From contig MU001676.1 of NCBI GenBank assembly GCA_010093515.1, forward strand, positions 1,157,973-1,221,972: a stretch of 64,000 nucleotides of DNA. The letters are read 5' to 3'. The notes under the pieces are model-generated. The model did not search any database. It saw only the letters and a program-made list of their open reading frames with translations, and was not told where the DNA came from. Of this stretch, positions 58,501-64,000 are shown piece after piece (the first letter of the stretch is position 1; each line of letters opens with the position of its first letter). This stretch comes from Lineolata rhizophorae. Taxonomy: Eukaryota > Ascomycota > Dothideomycetes > Lineolatales > Lineolataceae. The translations under genes and the position numbers were made by a program.

Positions 58501-59720
58501 CACATTGTTTGTCCTAGCGACGACGAAGCTAGGGGAGCTGTGAGTTCCATCCTCTGCCTGCTCTTGAATTCTTCCCTCCATCGTTCTATGGCTGCGTCCA
58601 CCACATCTTCCTCTAGCCGCCTTTGTTGCATGTACGCATAATACTTGTCCCTTCCTCCTTGCGTTTCTTCAACATCATGTGGGAATGGAATGGCGTTGGC
58701 GTCCGAGAGGGTGGATAGCGCGTGTTTTAACTCTGTCATTCCCATGCCTTTGAGGTGGACAGGACGAAGATCGGGCTTTGCAGTCGCGGGCATAGTGGCT
58801 ATGGGTACAGCGCTGGCTTCCTCCTGCACCTCGCTTAATATCGGTTCTCGTGGAGGCGGAGACAAGAATTTATCTGCCTCGATTCTAACGAGCACATCCC
58901 ATTCCTCGTCCGAATAGATCCCAGATGCCATCATTTCCTCGTAGATGTGATTCCCGGCTTCGTTAGCGAGATGAAGGTAGCGCCGAATTGCCCTGTCACG
59001 CCTGGAACCCTCTTCCTGAACGGCGAAGACGCCCTTGATCATCAAAGATAGAGTCTTCCCATCCGGTTGAACGCCTTTGCCACGCATCTCCACCTCGAAC
59101 CATCTTTGAATGGAACTCCAGCTCGCATCGGCATGCTTCTTCGGCAAGGCTTCGACGCATGCTTCCAAGTAAGAGTTGTGGGCGTCCAGCAATTCTGGAG
59201 CGTGCGAGTTGTAGTAGTCGCCTAACCGCCGCACCAGCGCTGCGGCACGCTGAAGTCTGCCAACTCTTATGCAAGCGTGCAAGTTTTGGTAGACTTCGCC
59301 CGGGTGCGCACCAAGATCCTTCGCCATAGTGACCTTGGGAGGAGGCATGGCGACCGAGTCGTGAACCACGATGGGAGGCTGGTAGGGCCGGAGTCTGGTC
59401 ATGCCTGGTGATGGCTCGTTCTTCGGCGGAGTTACCCATGACGGATCGACAGCGAATGGCAACGTCTCGCTGAAACGATGGGATGATATGCTATCGGCGG
59501 CAGTGGCGAGCGATCGCGCGCGTGCTTGCGATGAGAGGCCGGCACGGACCGAGCGCTGCCTTCGCGGTTCCAGCGACTGAGGTGGAGCCGCCGATGTTGC
59601 GCTGGCCCGCCTTGTCGTGCGCGCAGCTCGAGGACGTATTATCTGCGTTGGTTGCAGCGGTGAAGAAGACAATCGGCGAGGGGAAAACCTCGCTGCGCGC
59701 TGTGCCCCGTAGAGGAGCAT
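55533..59720 (-). CDS. rpo41: Mitochondrial DNA-directed RNA polymerase (T7-like, Rpo41/CYT-5)
   Basis: A single uninterrupted frame. From ATG at 59720 it encodes 1,395 residues; an upstream ATG at 59795 would add 25, but MLLYGAQRAARFSPRR at 59720 is a better mitochondrial presequence start. The enzyme is the single-subunit phage-type polymerase that transcribes mitochondrial DNA in the matrix and makes replication primers. The N-terminal part (to about 500) holds helical repeats of pentatricopeptide type and linkers. The C-terminal half is the polymerase: motif A HQDGTCNGLQHYAALGGD with catalytic Asp near 903, motif B KQTVMTNVYGVTFIG with the Lys and Tyr of the O helix, and motif C AVHDSFWTHA with catalytic Asp near 1171. 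All catalytic residues are present. The tail after FNARYKGS is longer than in phage enzymes, as in other Pezizomycotina. No introns are needed. The 3' end of Sen34 lies 458 bases upstream, in tandem. Confidence 0.96.
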   Translation of the reverse strand: MLLYGAQRAARFSPRRLSSSPLQPTQIIRPRAARTTRRASATSAAPPQSLEPRRQRSVRAGLSSQARARSLATAADSISSHRFSETLPFAVDPSWVTPPKNEPSPGMTRLRPYQPPIVVHDSVAMPPPKVTMAKDLGAHPGEVYQNLHACIRVGRLQRAAALVRRLGDYYNSHAPELLDAHNSYLEACVEALPKKHADASWSSIQRWFEVEMRGKGVQPDGKTLSLMIKGVFAVQEEGSRRDRAIRRYLHLANEAGNHIYEEMMASGIYSDEEWDVLVRIEADKFLSPPPREPILSEVQEEASAVPIATMPATAKPDLRPVHLKGMGMTELKHALSTLSDANAIPFPHDVEETQGGRDKYYAYMQQRRLEEDVVDAAIERWREEFKSRQRMELTAPLASSSLGQTMWAWQSTLVPLITKEQEACRKALETPGQRQDEPSRLEYGPFFERLNPEKVAALTLITTINLLGTQGVSEGVKLNVLSSRLGNALELEGSADDGMNRVAASQKKSLKSRQRMALLQKLSRQTTQSQRQRAHRDSERFFREFEKDDWATGAKIKLAAWLISRLIDTATINVTRPNRRTGIPVTANLPAFRHGYQYHLGKRVGLLIPNEAVVEKLTKEPDRGVLGSRLPMVVEPKPWTNERDGGYLRYTTPLVRFKPGDELSKMYISAAIRKGDMDQVLAGLNVLGRTPWRVNRDVFDVVAQAWNTGEGIGSIAPEDPQQELPPEPGRDASPREKFQWHETVRQVENERSGLHSQRCFQNFQLEIARAYLDKVFYYPHSLDFRGRAYPVPPIFNHMGADLSRGLLMFGRGKELGTTGLFWVKVHLANVFGYDKASLKEREVFAMEHIQDVYDSATNPLNGRRWWLSAEDPWQCLATCFELKAALDAPDPTRYVSHLPVHQDGTCNGLQHYAALGGDEIGASQVNLTPGDRPADIYTGVSEIVKAEVAKDAAEGNPFAKVMDGKVTRKVVKQTVMTNVYGVTFIGARDQVLKQLEAIFPHFESTSQVSLKKMAAYIAKKIFKALSEMFTGAHDIQHWLGECGDRICRSLTPEQIEVLRHNAQGKEIKSKYKKFNKRTALEICTNFRSSIIWTTPLKMPVVQPYRITKAREIATTVQSINVSRPHVSDAVDRRKQLQAFPPNFIHSLDATHMLLSALECAEKELTFAAVHDSFWTHACDVPAMSNVLRDAFVRMHSEDIVGRLAEEFNARYKGSMYLASVSRHSDLGERIVRARASLARERSVKLKKVPKVGRYGDVEELLVEQERFRLLHSDDPVERERGAAMVTPCSVFEAAGSEDALESETNATILGEVPASIDKDSQRGGTYRKNEGDKYAPDTLDDAETEDAPAYVRKAASSVKGVTEKVYIWLPISFPPIPKKGSFEVQKLKESRYFFS

Positions 59721-60178
59721 TGCGCAAGGACGACTTGCGCGCGGCACGAGGGACTGCGAGGAGACAGAAAATAACAAATGTTCAAAGGGCCACAATTGGG
59801 CGTAGGAGCGAGGATGCGGGCAAAAGCCGCGCGAGGAGGGCGACGGGGAACGAAAAGGAGTGATCGGACGTGGAGGCGCGGGATGCGAGGTGGTCGGAAG
59901 CTCAGGAGAGGCAAAAGAATGGATGCTCCGTGGCCCGAGCTCTTCCGCCGACGCGCATCTAGGGCCTTGGCTGCCGCCCTATCGAGCGGAGTCACGTGAT
60001 TGCACCTTCGGAGGCGAGCTGGGCGGCATTCGTGAAGCTTCGGGAGCCATCACCACAGGACATCACGGATCGCGTCGTTTGGCATGTTTTGGGGCTCAAT
60101 TCGTTCCATTATTTATCTGATAGCTTCTGACATGGGTACCTACGCCTACCTCGAGTCGGTGATGGCGTCCCCTCGAGT
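59721..60178. promoter_or_regulatory. Promoter/5' region of rpo41 and 3' region of sen34
   Basis: This is 458 bases between two minus-strand genes. It must hold the sen34 3' untranslated region and the rpo41 promoter. The part next to rpo41 keeps the frame open upstream of the start, so a longer N-terminus is possible but unlikely. No TATA box is obvious. Confidence 0.55.
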
Positions 60179-61099
60179 TCACATGCCGGCCCATTCGATG
60201 CAGAATGTCTTCACCCTGTCGCTGTGCTTCTCTTCCTCCTCGACCTGCCCTCCTATTAGATACCCTTTCTTCACCCCCGTCCCCAGTCTGCCCCCTGCAA
60301 CTAAATCGAGAAGGCTGAACTCTTCGTTCCACCCTAAGCCGGATGCCAAGAAATGGCTGTGGTAGCGCAATGAGTCTCCTGGATAGACCATGTACTGGCA
60401 TCCGAAGCGGAGCCCCGGTGAGATGAAGTAGCCCCGAGCATGAAGATGTTCAAATAGAGGGTACGATGGAGGTACTGCAATAAGCGGAAGAGCATTATCG
60501 CTAGGCGGAGGAGGCGGCACTGGAGGATCGGATGTTGTGGGGGTAACGTGGTAACCTCCCGTCCTGGCGGGCGGTCTAAGCGATGAAGGTATAGGCGATA
60601 AATCTGAGGGTAAAATGGAACCTTCTTCACTCCTTTCCGTGGAGTCAGTTCGGTTAATGCCAATAACATTGGCCGCTTCGCCCTTGCCTACTTCCGACGC
60701 CTGAGCCTTTGCAGCCTTTTTTCTTAGTGTGCGTTCCTTTGACCTCAATGACTTTTGCTGGGCAGCCCTTGTAACGCTGGCCTCTTGCTCCTGTATGAAC
60801 TTGAAATACTTTGCACGTTCGCCCTTCGACATGCTGCCCAAGCCAGTCAAGTGAGCCTTCACATCGTCGACTAGATAACCGACGTTATTCTCAACTAACA
60901 GACGTGCCTCTTCCGGCATCAACTCGAGCGGAACACCGAGGAAAACATTCTGCGACGGCGCCTGTGGAAGTGTTCCAATAAGGACTCCGCAGATACGATG
61001 TTCGCGGCGGAGAAACGTAATCGCATTGCTGTCGTACAGCAAGTAGCGGCCGGCTACGAACGAGATGGGAATAGGCGTGGGGACGACAGTGTCCGCCAT
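60179..61099 (-). CDS. sen34: tRNA-splicing endonuclease subunit Sen34
   Basis: A single exon of 306 residues. Sen34 is one of the two catalytic subunits of the tetrameric tRNA-splicing endonuclease and cuts the 3' splice site of intron-containing pre-tRNAs. The N-terminal domain (GRYLLYDSNAITFLRREH) and the Lys/Ala-rich linker (KSLRSKERTLRKKAAK) match the family. The C-terminal nuclease domain (about 215-306) has the catalytic set: Tyr in FGCQYMVYPGD, His247 in LRYHSHF, and Lys near 278 in GTGVKKGYLIGG. A Pro/Ser-rich insert (about 165-210) separates the halves. It lies in tandem with rpo41 and divergent from the small membrane ORF at 61576. The start is the first ATG of the conserved N-terminus. 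Confidence 0.95.
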   Translation of the reverse strand: MADTVVPTPIPISFVAGRYLLYDSNAITFLRREHRICGVLIGTLPQAPSQNVFLGVPLELMPEEARLLVENNVGYLVDDVKAHLTGLGSMSKGERAKYFKFIQEQEASVTRAAQQKSLRSKERTLRKKAAKAQASEVGKGEAANVIGINRTDSTERSEEGSILPSDLSPIPSSLRPPARTGGYHVTPTTSDPPVPPPPPSDNALPLIAVPPSYPLFEHLHARGYFISPGLRFGCQYMVYPGDSLRYHSHFLASGLGWNEEFSLLDLVAGGRLGTGVKKGYLIGGQVEEEEKHSDRVKTFCIEWAGM

Positions 61100-61575
61100 T
61101 GCTCAAGTGCAGCCCGCAGTTGATAGCACATTGCCGAAGCCCTATGATTAACGTGCGTCAGCTTTATTTCACTTAAAGTAGACCTTTGGGACGGAGTCAG
61201 GATGCATGTCCCGGTTCATCTAAGGAGTCTAGAGTGAGTTGCATCACGATGCATTCAGTGGATTGACAGATTGTTGAGAGTGTATAATCATGACAATGGA
61301 AGCGGAAGCTGTCAGACAGTAGAGAAACTCACAACGTACCCACGACAGCTGTGTTTACGCCAGAGATAAGCCCCTTCAGATGTTGAGAAGTGGGTGAATA
61401 GGCGATCACAGAACCTAGTGGGCAACCTCGTACATAGTATGAGATCGGCGGTTCGGATTATTTCCGGGCCGGGCCCTCGCGTCTGCCTACTTGCGACAAG
61501 CTTCAAGCTTACTACGTACTTTGCGCAGACACATTGCGCCTCTGCGTCCGCGCCTCGCCGATTCTACTCGCAGCC
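61100..61575. promoter_or_regulatory. Divergent promoter region, sen34 / small membrane ORF
   Basis: This is 476 bases between the start codons of sen34 (-) and the 88-codon frame (+). It must contain the sen34 promoter. I see no TATA box, tRNA or conserved element. Confidence 0.5.
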
Positions 61576-61842
61576 ATGGCTGTCTTGGTTTTGCTCATTC
61601 TACTTCTCTTCCTGCCCCTTTCGTTGTTCATGGGATACCTTGCACTTTCGTCATGCCTCGGCGATTCGTTCCGCGCCCGCTTCTCCGGTGTCACCCTTGA
61701 TCCTCGACCGACGTCCTTTGGGCGCTACTATGCGCGAGGCCTGGGCTCCGGCGTGGGCCAAGCGGGGTGGGAGCAGATTGAGATGGAGGACATGCTTGCT
61801 GAGGACATGGGCGTCGCTTCTGACGACGAGCGCGAGAGATGA
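61576..61842 (+). CDS. Small single-pass membrane protein, unknown function
   Basis: An 88-residue frame from ATG at 61576. It has one strong hydrophobic helix near the N-terminus (VLVLLILLLFLPLSLFMGYL, residues 3-22). A Gly/Arg-containing stretch follows (GRYYARGLGSGVGQAGW), then a short acidic tail (EDMLAEDMGVASDDERER). The clean order of anchor, middle and acidic tail, and its position between two well-supported genes, argue that it is coding. No family is recognised. It overlaps nothing on the minus strand and converges with elp4, with only 54 bases between stop codons. An upstream in-frame extension to 61534 would lack a typical start. Confidence 0.6.
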   Translation: MAVLVLLILLLFLPLSLFMGYLALSSCLGDSFRARFSGVTLDPRPTSFGRYYARGLGSGVGQAGWEQIEMEDMLAEDMGVASDDERER

Positions 61843-61896
61843 AACTGCGGTAGACGGCATCAAACCGCGAGACCGCGTACGGACTAGTCGCCGGCT

Positions 61897-63232
61897 TTAA
61901 AAGTCCAAATTTACTTTTGTCCGGGCCTCCGAATTCCCGGCATCAGTATCATTGCTGCCTCCACTGCCGCCGGCGCTTCCCACATTGTCCGCACGTCGAG
62001 CATCCTCGTCTCCTTCTACAGGAGGCAGATTGTACGGCTTGATCTTAAAGCTCCTCCTCGTGAGGGTAAAGGCCAGGTCTTCTCCCAATAAACTCCCAGC
62101 TCCGCCACATCCACCCCCTCGTTCGTGCCACACAGGTAATCTCCACACGCGGAACATGCCCTGAGGCTTCTCGTCGGATGATTTTGTCCCGCTGGCGCTG
62201 AGGCCTAGCGCGTGAATAAGGTGTGGGAACGGCGCGAGCTCGACGACGCCGTCGCTGAGGAGCTCTGACCAGCGCGTAATGCCCGTAGTTCGTGGATGTA
62301 AGGCTAGGGGGAGGGAAATGACAACGGCGAGACGACTAGAGTGCCGTCGGAGGAGAGCACGGAGGGCATGTAGGAAGGAGATGAGCGCTGCAGGGTGCGT
62401 TGAATTGGGCGGGTAAAGAAGGGGCGAGAGAAGGGAAGGGACGATGACTCTATGAACTGTGTTGCTGGGTGTATTTACAAGGGATGCGTTGAGTGAGGTC
62501 AGTATTGAGGTGTACGGATTATGCGACTGGCGTTGGTGTTGGCGGGCGGGCGATACTGGGGCTTGCGATGGGACTGGAATGTAATCGATTGATGAACTAG
62601 GCGGTAGAGTGAAACGCTTTGTGAGGTCGAAATCATGGCAAAAGGCCGTCGTTGCATCCACAAAAGTCGGAGCAGTCTCTGTATGTTTAGAGGCTTCGTG
62701 TGCGTTAGCCTTGCGGTCGAGGTCGTTCGACTCTGATTTGTATAGTGTCTAGCATCGTGATGCACCTACCTCCTGGCCTGCTTCTTTCGACTCCAACCCC
62801 ACCCAGGCGTTCGTACCTCCATGCTATCTTCATCTTGTCTTCGCTATCACTCGACATGGCTTTGCGCCTCTGGTCTCGGTCGACGTGCACGACGCCAGGC
62901 AGGTCTCGACTCCAGGCTTCGTCCATGCCCACAACGTGCACGTGATGCCGCTGCAAGAGACCCTCGGCGGCGTAGTACCTGAGCAACACGCTAGCAAAAT
63001 CTGTCGTGCCTCCTTCTTCGATGAGCAGCGAGGAACCTAGGGGTAGACCGGCGTGGCCCGCGAGAATCGCGTCAAGACTCGATGCGCCGGTGGAGGTTGT
63101 GGGACGGCCGTCTATTGGCGAAGGCCGCACTCCGGGCATCGGCGCAGACGGTTTCCGCTGGCTGCCCCGAACATCGCTGGCCGGACCGGTGGAGCTGTGC
63201 GAGAGAGCGACATTGCGTTTCCGGAAGGCCAT
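61897..63232 (-). CDS. elp4: Elongator complex subunit Elp4
   Basis: Two exons, 63232-62770 and 62678-61897, total 1245 bases and 414 residues. The 91-base intron has a GTAGGT donor, a GCTAAC branch point and an ATACAG acceptor. Elp4 forms the Elp456 hexameric RecA-like ring of Elongator, which modifies wobble uridines of tRNAs (mcm5 and ncm5). The N-terminus begins MAFRKRNVALS. The typical block GASSLDAILAGHAGLPLGSSLLIEE is present, where Elp4 lacks a true Walker A. YYAAEGLLQRHHVHVVG follows, and KIAWRYERL sits just before the splice. After the intron come AFCHDFDLTKR and a conserved core with HALRALLRRHSSRLAVVIS. The C-terminus is Gly/Ser/Asp-rich. It is divergent from rpb8 with 260 bases between start codons. 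Confidence 0.93.
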
Positions 63233-63492
63233 GGCAGGCTGAAGTCGTTGGTGGCCGGCGAACGCGCACAGGAAGGGCCCAGATGCTGGCGAGGCAGCGG
63301 GGCGGGCATCTTGGCGCCGGGCGGAGCGGAATCTGCCTCCGCCAGCCTCGACGCCACCTTTGTTTTCCCTTTCCCTTCCTTCAACCGTAGACGTGTCCGC
63401 GCATTCCGACTCCAGCGCCGTTCTCACGACCCGATCTTTGCTTGTTTGGCTGCCCAAGCTGTGCAAATTACCCTCTATCGCTGGCCTCCGCC
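63233..63492. promoter_or_regulatory. Bidirectional promoter, elp4 / rpb8
   Basis: Only 260 bases separate the two start codons, so both genes must start transcription inside it or within each other's leader. The strand toward rpb8 ends in C/T-rich sequence (TTTCCCTTTCCCTTCC at 63363-63378). No TATA box is seen, as expected for housekeeping genes. Confidence 0.7.
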
Positions 63493-63973
63493 ATGTCGGA
63501 CTCTCAGCTTTACGAGGAAACCTTTAGCATCACCGCTATCAACAACCAAAAGTATGACCGTGTGTCGCGCATTTCCGGAACCTCGTCTGATAACACCACG
63601 ATCATGACGTTGGACATCAACCACGAGCTGTACCCAGTGGCAGTCGGCGATACGCTGCAGCTGGTGCTGGCGAGCACTCTGAACCTCGACGGCACAAAGC
63701 CCGAGAAGGGCTGGCGCGAGTTCAAGCGAGAAGAGGCAAATCTATCCGACCACTTCGACTACGTCTGCCACGGAAAGGTGTACCGCTTCGATGAGGGCGA
63801 GGGCGACATGATGTGAGTCCAGTGCCGCTGGCGTGTGGCGACTTTGGAATGGCTGATGGTCCGACAGCAAAGTTTTCGTCTCATTCGGCGGGCTTCTTCT
63901 CTACATAGAGGGCCCGTACAAGAAACTCACCCCTTTGCGCATCGACTATGTCTACCTCCTCATGAAGAAGTAG
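63493..63973 (+). CDS. rpb8: RNA polymerase I/II/III common subunit Rpb8 (RPABC3)
   Basis: Two exons, 63493-63812 and 63868-63973, total 426 bases and 141 residues, typical for Rpb8. The 55-base intron has a GTGAGT donor, a CTGAT branch region and a GACAG acceptor, and restores GDMIKVFVSFGG. Rpb8 is an OB-fold-containing subunit shared by all three nuclear RNA polymerases and sits on the outer face near Rpb1 and Rpb3. Visible blocks are the N-terminal LYEETFSITAINNQKYDRVSR, TLDINHELYPV, FDYVCHGKVYRF and the C-terminal GLLLYIEGPYKKL with DYVYLLMKK. The gene is complete, ending 27 bases before the window edge. Confidence 0.96.
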
Positions 63974-64000
63974 TCTATCCTTTTCAGGAAAGGCAGCAAA

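Overview
This is nuclear DNA of a filamentous ascomycete (Pezizomycotina, most likely a Sordariomycete). The evidence is small introns (55-162 bases) with GTAAGT-type donors and CTAAC/CTGAC branch points, long intergenic spaces, and single-copy fungal genes such as Furry/PAG1, Clr2, GMF, Ras1, Sen34, Elp4, Rpb8, the T7-like mitochondrial RNA polymerase and a cytochrome P450 reductase. It looks like an ordinary core-chromosome segment. I see no secondary-metabolite cluster, CRISPR array, rDNA, intact tRNA gene or intact transposon.

Layout. 1.9-4.1 kb (-): tandem-RRM RNA-binding protein in six exons. 8.9-11.0 kb (-): NADPH-cytochrome P450 reductase. 13.7-22.0 kb (+): very large Furry/Tao3/Mor2 morphogenesis scaffold. 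26.5-29.0 kb: divergent pair of glia maturation factor (-) and a molybdopterin-binding-domain protein (+). 31.2-32.1 kb (+): Ras1. 36.2-37.2 kb (+): bZIP factor. 38.0-38.7 kb (-): small mitochondrial thioredoxin-fold protein. 39.4-40.2 kb (+): four-helix membrane protein. 40.9-42.9 kb (+): Clr2 silencing factor. 42.9-46.2 kb: AT-rich island with decayed sequence. 48.9-50.1 kb (-): protein with three Cys-rich zinc-binding-like repeats. 55.5-64.0 kb: compact block of mitochondrial RNA polymerase (-), Sen34 (-), an 88-residue membrane ORF (+), Elp4 (-) and Rpb8 (+).

Working together. Ras1, Furry and GMF all belong to polarity, actin and hyphal morphogenesis networks, but they are not contiguous. 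The right-hand block groups RNA-polymerase and tRNA-maturation functions, and Elp4 and Rpb8 share a 260-base bidirectional promoter. Exon structures were worked out by hand; in every spliced model the exon lengths sum to a multiple of three.

Most exploratory signals are small: a hAT-type terminal-repeat region and a possible patatin-like relic in the AT-rich island, a Copia gag relic near 24.2 kb, tRNA-like B boxes, pyrimidine-rich leaders before Ras1 and the zinc-repeat gene, and a start codon alone in its own coding exon in GMF. I found no convincing previously undescribed multi-gene system. The least-explained genes are the three-repeat Cys-rich protein and the four-helix membrane protein.
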